DNA of 64,000 bases from CAWAPS01 sp963783945 (GTDB taxonomy: Bacteria > Actinomycetota > Acidimicrobiia > Acidimicrobiales > Palsa-688). A program made the position numbers and the translations under genes. This document shows, one piece after another, positions 23,773 to 32,118 of this stretch; position 1 is the first letter of the stretch, and each line of letters begins with the position of its first letter. The notes under the pieces were generated by a model, which was not told where the DNA came from, did no database searches, and worked only from the letters and a program-made list of their open reading frames with translations. The DNA lies in contig CAWAPS010000029.1 in NCBI GenBank assembly GCA_963783945.1, forward strand, positions 62,001-126,000. The letters are read 5' to 3'.

Positions 23773-24195
23773 ATGCCTCCGGACCGGCAAAAAGCTCGAG
23801 ACCGCGGCCTGCGCCGGGTCTCCGTCATGACCCGCTGGACCCTCGCGGCGTGCGCCGGCTTGACCGGGGTCTTCGCTACGGTCGCCGCCTCCTCCTATTC
23901 CGGTCACTCGACCAAGGAAGCGACCGCCGGCGGGTCGACTTCAGGGTCGACGGGCTCCACCGCCTCGACCGGCTCGACGACCTCGACCACCGGCTCGACC
24001 GGCTCGACGACCTCGACCACCGGCTCGACCGGCTCGACGACCTCGACCACCGGCTCGACCGGCTCGACGACCTCGACCACCGTCGCTACCGGCACGTCCA
24101 CGTCCGGCACGTCTTCCTCGTCGAGCCTCCACGCCTCCTCCACCCCCGTGTCGTCCTCGAGCAGCACCGCGAGCGCTACGTCGGGAGGCTCGTGA
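23773..24195 (+). CDS. Ser/Thr/Gly-repeat exported protein, first gene of the electron-transfer operon
   Basis: 140 residues from ATG 23773 (GGAGAAG upstream); a start at 23725 would add 16 residues. After a basic N-terminus, one hydrophobic segment (MTRWTLAACAGLTGVFATVAAS) acts as signal or anchor. The rest is low-complexity: STSGSTGSTAS, then GSTGSTTSTT repeated, then SSSSSL and SSSSST tracts. This resembles the signal peptide plus linker of actinobacterial FMN_bind proteins, but the FMN_bind domain with its SGAT flavinylation motif is absent. The next gene (apbE) begins inside the stop codon. It may be a truncated flavoprotein, a wall spacer or an unusual flavin acceptor. Confidence 0.6.
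   Translation: MPPDRQKARDRGLRRVSVMTRWTLAACAGLTGVFATVAASSYSGHSTKEATAGGSTSGSTGSTASTGSTTSTTGSTGSTTSTTGSTGSTTSTTGSTGSTTSTTVATGTSTSGTSSSSSLHASSTPVSSSSSTASATSGGS
23971..24082 (+). repeat. 30-bp tandem repeat encoding GSTTSTTGST
   Basis: Three perfect copies start at 23971, 24001 and 24031, and a partial fourth at 24061. They are in frame and form the core of the Ser/Thr-repeat protein. Confidence 0.9.
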
Positions 24196-25148
24196 TGTCC
24201 GCCACAGTGCGCATAATGACCCGCCACGGGTTGGGCCGGGCCGAGATGACCGCGCTCGGAACCGGAGTCGAGGTGCTCACGGCCGACCCCGGACCGATCG
24301 CCGCAGCCGCGTTGGAGATTCGCCAGCACCTGGCCGAGGTGGACGCCGCCTGCAGCCGCTTCCGGCCGGACTCCGAGCTGGAGGTGGCCAATCGCTCGAG
24401 CGGACATCCGATTGCTGTAGGTCCGCTCCTGTCGAAGGCGATCGAGACGGCGTTGAGAGCGGCCCGGCTCACAGATGGCGACCTTGATCCCACCGTGGGC
24501 GAGGTGATGCGGGTTATCGGATACGACCGCAGCTTCGACGAACTGCGGCCCACCGGGGCGCCGATCGTCAGACTCACTCCCGTCCGCGGCTGGACCAACG
24601 TCCGGTTCAACCCCCGATGGGGGACCCTGCACTGCCCGGCCGGTATCAAACTCGACCTGGGGGCTACAGCCAAGGCGCTGGCCGCCGACCTGGCGGCTGA
24701 GCGCGCCCAGCGGGCGGTCGGCTGCGGCGTCCTGGTCAACCTGGGCGGCGACATATCGACCGCCGGGGAACCGCCGGTCGACGGTTGGAACATCCGGGTT
24801 ACCGACTGGCACGGTGCGGGACCGGAGGCTCCCGGCCAGACCGTACGGATCGAATCCGGCGGCTTGGCGACCTCGTCAACCACCGTCAGACGCTGGACCA
24901 CCGGATCCGGGGAGATGCATCACATCGTGGATCCGGCCACGGGACGACCGGCGCAGGTCGTCTGGCGGACGGTATCGGCGGCCGCCGCCACGTGCGTCGA
25001 CGCCAACGTCGCCACCACCACGGCCATCATCCGGGGGGAGCGGAGTGTGGCGTGGCTGGCCTCGCTCGGCCTGGCCGCCCGGCTGGTCCGGCCCGACGGC
25101 TCCGTCACGGTGCTCGGCGGCTGGCCGGAGGAGAGGGCGGCGGCGTGA
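24195..25148 (+). CDS. apbE: FAD:protein FMN transferase (ApbE family)
   Basis: 317 residues. ApbE hallmarks: MTALGTGVEVL at the start, LAEVDAACSRFRPDSELEVAN, DGDLDPTVGEVMRVIGYDRSF, KLDLGATAKALAADL, VLVNLGGDISTAG, then GLATSSTTVRRW and HHIVDPATGRPA. The enzyme moves FMN from FAD to a Thr or Ser of extracytoplasmic redox proteins. I see no clear signal peptide, so export or a cytosolic role is open. Its ATG lies in the stop of the Ser/Thr-repeat gene, and the next gene starts in its own stop. Confidence 0.88.
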   Translation: MSATVRIMTRHGLGRAEMTALGTGVEVLTADPGPIAAAALEIRQHLAEVDAACSRFRPDSELEVANRSSGHPIAVGPLLSKAIETALRAARLTDGDLDPTVGEVMRVIGYDRSFDELRPTGAPIVRLTPVRGWTNVRFNPRWGTLHCPAGIKLDLGATAKALAADLAAERAQRAVGCGVLVNLGGDISTAGEPPVDGWNIRVTDWHGAGPEAPGQTVRIESGGLATSSTTVRRWTTGSGEMHHIVDPATGRPAQVVWRTVSAAAATCVDANVATTTAIIRGERSVAWLASLGLAARLVRPDGSVTVLGGWPEERAAA

Positions 25149-25726
25149 ACACCCGGGCCCTGTGGTATCTCACCCGCGGCAGCGGAATAGTCACCCTGTT
25201 ACTGCTCACCCTGGCGGTCGTCGCCGGCCTGGCCACCGCCCGCCGGTGGTCGAGTCCCCGCTGGCCCCGGTTCGTGGTGGAAGGCCTGCACCGCAACATC
25301 TCGCTGTTGTCGACGATCTTTCTGGTCGTCCACATCGGAAGCGCGGTGCTCGACAGCTATGTATCCATCACCTGGCTCAACGCCTTCATCCCCTTCAGCG
25401 GCACTTACCGGCCTTTGTGGTTGGGCTTGGGCGCTTTGGCGCTGGACGCGTTCGTCGCCGTCGCCATTACCAGCCTCGTCAGGGTCAGGCTCGGCTACAG
25501 AAGCTGGCGGGCGGTGCACTGGCTGGCGTACGGGTGCTGGGGTTTGGCCATCATCCACGGTTTCGGGATCGGGACCGATCGTGACCAGACCTGGATGCTC
25601 GCCATCGACGCCGCCGCGGTGACGGTCGTGGCCGCCGCTGCAATATGGCGTTTCGTGCCAACCGGGCGACTTATGCCGGGGCGGCTCACTGCCCAACTCG
25701 CAAACGTAGATGGAGACGCCCCGTGA
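25145..25726 (+). CDS. Ferric-reductase-like transmembrane (cytochrome b-type) protein
   Basis: 193 residues from GTG 25145, with five to six hydrophobic helices. It starts NTRALWYLTRGSGIVTLLLLTLAVVAGL. Conserved His lie in LHRNISLLSTIFLVVHIGSAVLDSYV and in RAVHWLAYGCWGLAIIHGFGIG, a two-by-two pattern suited to ligating two b hemes, as in the ferric reductase/NOX/MsrQ superfamily. It lacks flavin and NAD domains, which the downstream NuoF-like protein may supply. It is overlapped by apbE upstream and by the next gene downstream. Confidence 0.8.
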   Translation: MNTRALWYLTRGSGIVTLLLLTLAVVAGLATARRWSSPRWPRFVVEGLHRNISLLSTIFLVVHIGSAVLDSYVSITWLNAFIPFSGTYRPLWLGLGALALDAFVAVAITSLVRVRLGYRSWRAVHWLAYGCWGLAIIHGFGIGTDRDQTWMLAIDAAAVTVVAAAAIWRFVPTGRLMPGRLTAQLANVDGDAP

Positions 25727-27027
25727 CCCTCACCCATTCCTGGCCTGGCGCACAGAAGGCCGAGTCGCCCATGGTCCCGGGCCGGCCCCGCATCCTCGGA
25801 GTCCCGCCGGCGACCAGTCTCGGAGACCACGAACGCCGCTACGGACCGCTCTCGCACGAATTGCTGTACTCGGTCATTCCGGAAATCGAAGCAGCCGGTC
25901 TCCGGGGGAGAGGCGGCGCGGCCTTCCCGACCCACGTCAAGATGAAGGCGGTCGAAGCGGCGGCGCGGCGGGCGGGCGGGCGCCGGGCCCCGGTCGTGGT
26001 GGCCAACGGCACCGAGGGCGAGCCGGCGAGTGCGAAAGACAAGACGCTGATCCGGTTGGCGCCTCACCTCGTCGTCGACGGGATCGTCGCCGCCGCCGCC
26101 GCTGTAGGAGCAAAAAGGGCGATCCTGTGCATCGACCGGGCGGCCACTTCGGTAGCCGATTCCGCCTACCGGGCCCTGGTGGAAAGGCAGGGCCGCGACC
26201 CGGTCCCGATCGAGGTGGCGCTCACCCCGTCGCGCTACCTCGCCGGCGAGGAGACCGCGTTGGTGTCCTGGTTGAACGGCGGCCGGGTCAAGCCCACCTT
26301 TGCCCCGCCGCGTCCGTCGGACAAGGGAGTGGGCGGTGCTCCGACGCTCGTCGACAACGTCGAGACGCTGGCCAACGTGGCCCTGATCGCCCGCTATGGA
26401 GCGGAGGCGTACCGGCTGGTCGGCGAGGACGACGAGCCGGGGTCGATCCTGGTCACAGTCCGCGGTGCGGTCGAGCGCCCGGCGGTGTACGAGACCGAGC
26501 TCGGGGCTCCGTTGGCCGGGCTGCTCCGCCAGGCGGGAGCCTCCCGGCCGTCCGGGGTGCTGGTCGGAGGTTACTTCGGCACGTGGATCAGCCCGAGCGA
26601 CATCGACCGGGTCGGCCTGAGTTCCAGCGGGATGCGTCCGGCCGGGGCATCCGTCGGATGCGGCCTGGTGGCGGTAATGCCGGAGGATCTCTGTCCCCTC
26701 TTCGAGGTGGGGCGAGTGTTGCGGTGGCTGGCGGCCAGCTCCGCGGGCCAGTGCGGGGCGTGCGTCAACGGCCTGCCCGCTCTGTCGGGGGCGTTCGACG
26801 CGCTCGTGACCGGCGATCGCAGCGGCGACGCCGACCCTCGCCTCGATCGATGGTCGGCGATGGTGGTGGGGCGAGGGGCGTGCAAGCTGCCGGATGGGGC
26901 CGTCCGGTTTCTGGAGAGCGCCCGCCGGGTCTTCGCCTCCCACATCGAAGCCCATCGCCGGGATGGTCCGTGCCGGCCAAACAAGCACGAGCTTCTTCCC
27001 GCGCCGCGGCCAGGGGGCTGGTCATGA
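25723..27027 (+). CDS. NuoF-like NADH dehydrogenase (51-kDa family) subunit
   Basis: 434 residues from GTG 25723. The FMN/NADH fold of NuoF is clear: GLRGRGGAAFPT (59-70), ANGTEGEPASAKDKTLI (94-110), AGEETALVSWLNGGRVKP (174-191) and GGAPTLVDNVETLANVALI. The Fe-S region reads SSAGQCGAC (339-347) with a further Cys387 in GRGACKLPDG, so only three of the four NuoF cluster cysteines are evident and the first is Ala341. It is not part of a complex I operon. Its neighbours suggest it takes electrons from NADH and passes them to the ferredoxin and the membrane cytochrome. Confidence 0.82.
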   Translation: MTLTHSWPGAQKAESPMVPGRPRILGVPPATSLGDHERRYGPLSHELLYSVIPEIEAAGLRGRGGAAFPTHVKMKAVEAAARRAGGRRAPVVVANGTEGEPASAKDKTLIRLAPHLVVDGIVAAAAAVGAKRAILCIDRAATSVADSAYRALVERQGRDPVPIEVALTPSRYLAGEETALVSWLNGGRVKPTFAPPRPSDKGVGGAPTLVDNVETLANVALIARYGAEAYRLVGEDDEPGSILVTVRGAVERPAVYETELGAPLAGLLRQAGASRPSGVLVGGYFGTWISPSDIDRVGLSSSGMRPAGASVGCGLVAVMPEDLCPLFEVGRVLRWLAASSAGQCGACVNGLPALSGAFDALVTGDRSGDADPRLDRWSAMVVGRGACKLPDGAVRFLESARRVFASHIEAHRRDGPCRPNKHELLPAPRPGGWS

Positions 27028-27230
27028 GCTTGCGGATAGTCGTCAATCCCGTGGCGTGCGACGGCCACGGAATTTGTGCCGAGCTCTTGCCCGAGCTGGT
27101 GAGCCTCGACGATTGGGGGTATCCAATGGTGCGATCGGAGGAGGTACCGCCCCACCTGGAACGATTGGCTCGCCGGGTACGCGACGCCTGCCCCACCCTC
27201 GCCATCCGCTTGACCGAGGCAAGGTCTTGA
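27024..27230 (+). CDS. Ferredoxin (3Fe-4S type, 68 residues)
   Basis: Cysteines in VACDGHGICAE (C12, C18) and DACPT (C56) give the C-x5-C...C-P pattern of actinobacterial single-cluster ferredoxins that carry a 3Fe-4S centre (a fourth ligand position is Gly or His). ATG 27024 overlaps the NuoF-like stop codon, so the five genes from 23773 form one fully overlapping operon. Its likely job is electron relay between the NuoF-like flavoprotein and the membrane protein. No terminator is obvious in the 35 nt before the convergent carbonic anhydrase. Confidence 0.85.
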   Translation: MSLRIVVNPVACDGHGICAELLPELVSLDDWGYPMVRSEEVPPHLERLARRVRDACPTLAIRLTEARS

Positions 27231-27265
27231 GCCGCTGATCTCGAACAGGTCGGCGACCGCCTGGC

Positions 27266-27760
27266 TCAGCCGAGATCTACCTCTCGCAGCTTGCCGGTTT
27301 CGACCTCATACACGAAACCGCGGATGTTCTTGCTCGGTATGAACGGGCTCGCCTTCAGCCTGGCTGCTGTATGCCTGACGTCCTCCTCGGCGTCGGGGAA
27401 CGCTTCCAGGGCGAAGCTGGGGCGCAGACCGGTGTCTGCTTGGATCTGGGCCTTGACCGCGTCGTCGTTGAACGTCTCCATTCCGCAGTCGGTGTGGTGA
27501 ATGAGGATGATCTCCTCCGTTCCGAGCAGTCGCTGGGATATGACCAGGCTGCGGATGGCATCCTCGGACGCCACCCCTCCGGCATTGCGGATGACGTGGG
27601 CATCGCCTTCTTGCAAGCCCAGGACCCGGGCCGGGTCGAGCCGGGCGTCCATGCACGCCAGAACGGCTACCCTGCTCGCTGGCGGGAGCGGAAGGTCACC
27701 CTTGCTGAACGAGGCGGCGTAATCGGAATTGCGAGCGATCAAGTCGTCTGATCTGGGCAT
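27266..27760 (-). CDS. Beta-class carbonic anhydrase
   Basis: 164 residues. Zinc ligands and the Asp-Arg dyad are visible: ACMDARLDP (C36, D38, R40) and HHTDCGM (H89, C92), with GDAHVIRNAGG between them. Hydrates CO2 to bicarbonate. ATG 27760 follows AGGGAG on the minus strand at a normal ribosome-site distance; an upstream extension of the frame is not homologous. It converges on the ferredoxin and diverges from the ECF transporter. Confidence 0.9.
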   Translation of the reverse strand: MPRSDDLIARNSDYAASFSKGDLPLPPASRVAVLACMDARLDPARVLGLQEGDAHVIRNAGGVASEDAIRSLVISQRLLGTEEIILIHHTDCGMETFNDDAVKAQIQADTGLRPSFALEAFPDAEEDVRHTAARLKASPFIPSKNIRGFVYEVETGKLREVDLG

Positions 27761-27880
27761 GAGCGGTCTCCCTAGTCGATATATCCCATCGTCATTGTGG
27801 GAATCGGTTCTGAGAAGGCTACAGCGTCGGGCCCCTGCCCCTCCCGAACCCGGAAGGGCCCTCCGGGATGGCACTCTGGA

Positions 27881-30337
27881 ATGATGCCGGAGGAGAAGAC
27901 CCGCGTCACCGGGCCCCTGCGGCCTATCGAGTTGGCCACCGCGTCGGTTATGGCCGGGGTGGCTGTCGTGTTGACCGTGATCGGGTGGTTTCTCCCGCAC
28001 CTCGGCGTGGTCGCGGCGTTTGCTGTGGTGCCCTTGGGCATCGTCGCCCATCGTCACCGGGTGCGGGCCCTGGTTGCCTCCGGATTCGCCGCCGCCATGA
28101 TCAGCTTTCTGGTGGCGGGAACCGGGACGGTGTCCAACATCGTCGAGTGCGCGGTCGTCGGAGGCGTCGTCGGCATGGCCCGTCGCCGGAAGGGATCCTT
28201 CCTCAGGGTTCTCGTCGGCTGCCTGATCGCCGGTCCGATACTGGCGGCGGTGAGTATCGCCATGCTTGCCGTTTTTTCTTCGCTGCGGAAGCTAACGATC
28301 GAGCAGGTCCGCAACACCTGGCACGGCATCCGCAAGCTGATCAGCGGCTTCCCGGGCGCGGCAAACGTGATCCCTTCGCTCGACAAGTTCGTCAACGATT
28401 GCCTGCAGCACTGGTGGATATCCGTTGCCGTGCTCGTGATGATCACGACCCTGTGGTACGCGTTCCTCGGCTGGGTGATCATGGGGGCGATTCTCGAGAG
28501 GCTGCGGTGGGTGCGGGCGACCGACCGGTTGGACCTGGCCCCTGAGAACGGAGAGGTCGCCCCCTTACCCGTGTCTCTGCAAGGAGTCAGCTACCGATAC
28601 CCGGGTGCTGCATCCGACGCCCTCACCGACGTCTCCTTCGATCTGGAGGCGGGGGAGTTGGTCGCTCTCCTCGGCGACAACGGCTCAGGAAAGTCAACGC
28701 TGGCCCGAATCCTCGCCGGGCGCCCACCGGCGTCGGGTGCAGTCAGCCGGCCGGGCGTCGCGGGCCTCGGCCGGTTGGGCGGGACCGCCATGATCATGCA
28801 GCACCCCGAAACCCAGATCCTGGGGGTGAGGGTGGCAGACGACGTGGTGTGGGGTCTGCGCGACGACCACGGAGTCGACGTTCCGGAACTTCTGGAAGCG
28901 GTCGGTCTGTCCGGAATGGAGGACCGGGAGACGGCGACCCTCTCGGGTGGGGAGCTCCAGCGCCTGGCTGTCGCCGCCGCCCTTGCTCGCCGTCCCGCCG
29001 TCCTCATTTCGGACGAGTCGACCGCGATGGTCGACGAAGAGGGTCGCCGGGTTCTCACCCGTCTGCTGGGGGATCTGCCGGCTGAGCGGGGGATGGCGGT
29101 GGTGCACGTCACCCACCGCCAGGAAGAGGTGGAGATCGCCGACCGCAGCTTCCGATTGTCGGGTGGCCGGTTCGTCGCAGGGGGCGACAGCGCCGCTCTG
29201 CCAGCCATGGATCGCCATGGCCAAGATGGTGCGCCGGCACGGAGCGAAAGCGTGCTCGAGCAAAACGGTGCATCGATCCCAGACGGTCACGCCTCCGCCG
29301 GCGCGGGCTTATCCGCGGCCCGAAACGGAAGCGCCGGCCCCAAAGGAAGTGCCGGATCCGCCGGCACTCCCGGCCACAGCCTCTCCCCGACGAACGGCAC
29401 GTCGCCATCGGTAAAGGCCAGCGGCGGCGCAGCTGGCGAGGGTTCCTCCATCCCGTCCCGCCCCGAGCCCGACCGACCATATAACGACCAGCCCCATACC
29501 GCCGGGATCCGTCGTGCGCCGGCCCGCCTGGAGCTGGTCGGTGTGAATCACACTTACGGGGTCGGCAGCCCGTGGGCTCAAGTGGCCCTCCGCGGAATCG
29601 ATCTGACGATCGAGCCGCAAGAAGGTGTGCTGATCGTCGGCGGCAACGGCTCGGGCAAGTCCACCCTGGCGTGGATCATGGCGGGGGTCCTGCGGCCCAC
29701 CAGAGGGGTCTGTCTCCTGGGCGGCCGGCCTATGACCACCCAGGTGGGAGCCGTAGGACTGGCGTTCCAGCACGCCCGTCTACAGCTGCAACGCTCCACT
29801 GTCGGGAAGGACGTACGGGCGGCCGGGGCGCCTGACGACGAGGCGGTGGCGTCCTCCCTCGCCGCGGTCGGCTTGGACCCGGCCGGGTTCAGGGACCGCC
29901 ATATCGAGGAGTTGAGCGGTGGCGAGCAGCGCCGGGTGGCTCTGGCCGGCATCCTGGCCCGAGAGCCTTCGGTGCTCGTGCTCGACGAGCCCCTGGCCGG
30001 TCTCGATCACCCGAGCCGGGAGTCGCTGCTCGACGTCCTGACCGCCCTCCGGCGCGATAACGGGCTCACCGTCATCGTCATCTCGCACGACCTGGGCGGC
30101 ATGGAGCGATTGTGCGACCGGGCGGTCGGTCTGGGCGGCGGCCAAGTGCTGTCGGACCAACCGATGCCCCACCCCGGACCGGCCGCCGCCACGGAGTCCG
30201 CAGCTACTGATGGGAAGCCCGGCGAGCGGACATCAACGGAGCGCGCCGGTCCGCCCGTGCCCCGCGCCCCCATCCCGGGAACGCTCCCCGTTGAATCCCT
30301 CCCGCGTTCCCCGCGATCGGCGGCCGCGCCATGGTGA
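27881..30337 (+). CDS. ECF-type ABC transporter: fused membrane (S-like) domain and two ATPase domains
   Basis: 818 residues from ATG 27881 (27884 equally possible). Residues 1-220 hold about five to six membrane helices. ATPase 1: LLGDNGSGKSTLARILAG near 268, LSGGELQRLAVAAALA and VLISDESTAMVD. A 100-residue Gly/Ala/Ser/Pro linker follows (about 435-545). ATPase 2: VGGNGSGKSTLAWIMAG near 590, LSGGEQRRVALAGILA and VLVLDEPLAGLD. This is EcfA-EcfA' preceded by a substrate-binding membrane part in one chain, as in the mycobacterial Rv2326c-like proteins. The EcfT gene follows, overlapping by 7 nt. The substrate (probably a vitamin or metal) is unknown. Confidence 0.82.
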   Translation: MMPEEKTRVTGPLRPIELATASVMAGVAVVLTVIGWFLPHLGVVAAFAVVPLGIVAHRHRVRALVASGFAAAMISFLVAGTGTVSNIVECAVVGGVVGMARRRKGSFLRVLVGCLIAGPILAAVSIAMLAVFSSLRKLTIEQVRNTWHGIRKLISGFPGAANVIPSLDKFVNDCLQHWWISVAVLVMITTLWYAFLGWVIMGAILERLRWVRATDRLDLAPENGEVAPLPVSLQGVSYRYPGAASDALTDVSFDLEAGELVALLGDNGSGKSTLARILAGRPPASGAVSRPGVAGLGRLGGTAMIMQHPETQILGVRVADDVVWGLRDDHGVDVPELLEAVGLSGMEDRETATLSGGELQRLAVAAALARRPAVLISDESTAMVDEEGRRVLTRLLGDLPAERGMAVVHVTHRQEEVEIADRSFRLSGGRFVAGGDSAALPAMDRHGQDGAPARSESVLEQNGASIPDGHASAGAGLSAARNGSAGPKGSAGSAGTPGHSLSPTNGTSPSVKASGGAAGEGSSIPSRPEPDRPYNDQPHTAGIRRAPARLELVGVNHTYGVGSPWAQVALRGIDLTIEPQEGVLIVGGNGSGKSTLAWIMAGVLRPTRGVCLLGGRPMTTQVGAVGLAFQHARLQLQRSTVGKDVRAAGAPDDEAVASSLAAVGLDPAGFRDRHIEELSGGEQRRVALAGILAREPSVLVLDEPLAGLDHPSRESLLDVLTALRRDNGLTVIVISHDLGGMERLCDRAVGLGGGQVLSDQPMPHPGPAAATESAATDGKPGERTSTERAGPPVPRAPIPGTLPVESLPRSPRSAAAPW

Positions 30338-31170
30338 CCGCCGCCGAAGCGCGGACCAACGACCCGGAGAAGGAGCACCGTCCTCCTCACATCACTCTCC
30401 TGCGCGAGATCAAGAGCGACTCCCCGATACACCGCCTGTGGGCGGGGACAAAGCTGCTCGCGGTGGCGGGTCTGAGCATCACGTTGTCGTACTACCCGTC
30501 GTGGGGGTGCCTCGGCCTGGCCGTGGCCCTCCTGCTCACGGTCATCCTGCTGGCCCGGATCCCGGCCGGGGCCTGGCCCCGCCCCCCGAAATGGTTCTGG
30601 TTCACTCTGATCATCACCGGCGGGCTGGCGTCCCTCGCCGGCGGTTCGCCTTACCTGACGGTGGGCCGGGTGACCCTCGGCTTCGGCGCGCTCGACGCCT
30701 ACTGCCGTTTCGTGGGCGTCGGCGTGGTGTTGATCCTCGGCGCCGCGGTCGTGGGTTGGACCACCCCTCTCGGGGAGATCGCCCCGGCCGTGTCCCGCCT
30801 GCTGGCCCCCTTCCGGCTGATCCGGGTGCCGGTCGACGAGCTGGCCGCGGCGGTGGCTCTGTGCGTGCGCAGCCTGCCCCTTATGGTCGACGAGATCCGC
30901 ACCCTGGTCGCGGCGCGTCGGCTGCGCCCGGCTCCGCCCCGGCCCGGACGCACGACGATCGAGCGCTGGCTCGATGAGCTGGTGGACCTTCTTACTGCGG
31001 CGCTCGCGGTGTCGGTCCGCCGATCGGGCGAGCTCGCCGAGGCCATCACGGCCCGGGGCGGGATCGGCCTGATAGCGGCGCGCACCCGCCGCCCGGGACG
31101 AAGTGACGCCCTGGCTCTGCTCATCGTGGCCGGGGTCTGCTACGCCGCCACTCTTTTCCCCGGCGGCTGA
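30331..31170 (+). CDS. ecfT: Energy-coupling factor transporter transmembrane protein EcfT (CbiQ family)
   Basis: 279 residues with several membrane helices. The family coupling motifs are present as a pair of Ala-Arg boxes: AARRLRP near 192 and AITARGG near 235. LWAGTKLLAVAGLSIT at the start is typical of CbiQ/EcfT. It couples the ATPases to the substrate-binding component. The start overlaps the stop of the fused ATPase gene, so the two proteins are made together. Confidence 0.85.
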   Translation: MVTAAEARTNDPEKEHRPPHITLLREIKSDSPIHRLWAGTKLLAVAGLSITLSYYPSWGCLGLAVALLLTVILLARIPAGAWPRPPKWFWFTLIITGGLASLAGGSPYLTVGRVTLGFGALDAYCRFVGVGVVLILGAAVVGWTTPLGEIAPAVSRLLAPFRLIRVPVDELAAAVALCVRSLPLMVDEIRTLVAARRLRPAPPRPGRTTIERWLDELVDLLTAALAVSVRRSGELAEAITARGGIGLIAARTRRPGRSDALALLIVAGVCYAATLFPGG

Positions 31171-31224
31171 GCGCATCCGCCGGCCGGACCGACGTCTTAC
31201 CTTGCTGATCAGTGGCCGGCACGG

Positions 31225-32118
31225 TCATGGCGTGGTGGCCACCGTCCCCGGCCGGCCGAGAAGGGAGTTCCCCAGGTTGGCGATCATCACCAGACCCAGG
31301 GCGACCCATTCCCTGACGGTGAGATGCTGGCCGAGGACGATCAAGCCGGCGGCGGTGGCGACGGCCGGGTCGAGGCTGAGCATGACCCCGAAGGCTCGGG
31401 GCGTCACCCGCCGCAATGCGATGAGCTCCAGGCTGTAGGGGATCACCGACGACAGCAACGCCACGACGGCCCCGAGCGCGAGCACGTCGGAATCGAAGAC
31501 CTGCTTCCCCCCTGCGACCAAACCGACCGGCAGGATGGCGATGGCCCCGACCAGCATGGCCACGGTCAAGCCGGTAAGGGTCTCGAACCGCCGGCCGGTC
31601 TCCCGGCTGAGCAGGATGTAGCCCACCCAGAACGCTCCGGCCAACAGGGCCAGGGCCAGGCCGGCGGGATCGAGACCCCGCTTCACCCCCGACGCCAGCA
31701 ACGCCACTCCGGCTCCCGCGGTGAGGGCCCAGACCGCGTCGGACCACCGCCGCGAGCCGACCAGGGCCAGAGCCAGCGGGCCCGAGAACTCGACGGTGAC
31801 GGCGACGCCGAGCGGTATGCGGGCCAGCGCCTCGTAAAAGCTGAGGTTCATGGCGGCCAGGGTCAGGCCGAACGCCACGGCCACCCACAGGTCGGCCCCC
31901 CGCATGCGCCCGAACGCCTGGCGGGTCCGAGCCCCCCCACGGGCTGCCACCACGGCCAGGGCCATAGCGGCGAATCCCAACCGCAGGGTGACCGCACCCG
32001 CCGGCCCCACCCGGTCGAACAGCTTCGTCGCCACCGCCGCCCCGAATTGCACCGAAACCGCCCCCGCGCCGACCAGGGCCATAGCGGGGGACCGCTCCAG
32101 CATCCGGGTCGTGCTCAC
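31225..32118 (-). CDS. EamA/RhtA-type DMT-superfamily exporter
   Basis: 297 residues from GTG 32118, with about ten hydrophobic helices in two EamA halves: ALVGAGAVSVQFGAAVATKLF at the start and LGAVVALLSSVIPYSLELIALRRV in the second half. Closest in pattern to RhtA-like threonine/homoserine exporters, but substrate range in the family is broad. The GTG overlaps the TGA of the upstream coupling-protein-like gene; a TACGAT box lies 6 nt before it. Confidence 0.8.
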   Translation of the reverse strand: MSTTRMLERSPAMALVGAGAVSVQFGAAVATKLFDRVGPAGAVTLRLGFAAMALAVVAARGGARTRQAFGRMRGADLWVAVAFGLTLAAMNLSFYEALARIPLGVAVTVEFSGPLALALVGSRRWSDAVWALTAGAGVALLASGVKRGLDPAGLALALLAGAFWVGYILLSRETGRRFETLTGLTVAMLVGAIAILPVGLVAGGKQVFDSDVLALGAVVALLSSVIPYSLELIALRRVTPRAFGVMLSLDPAVATAAGLIVLGQHLTVREWVALGLVMIANLGNSLLGRPGTVATTP

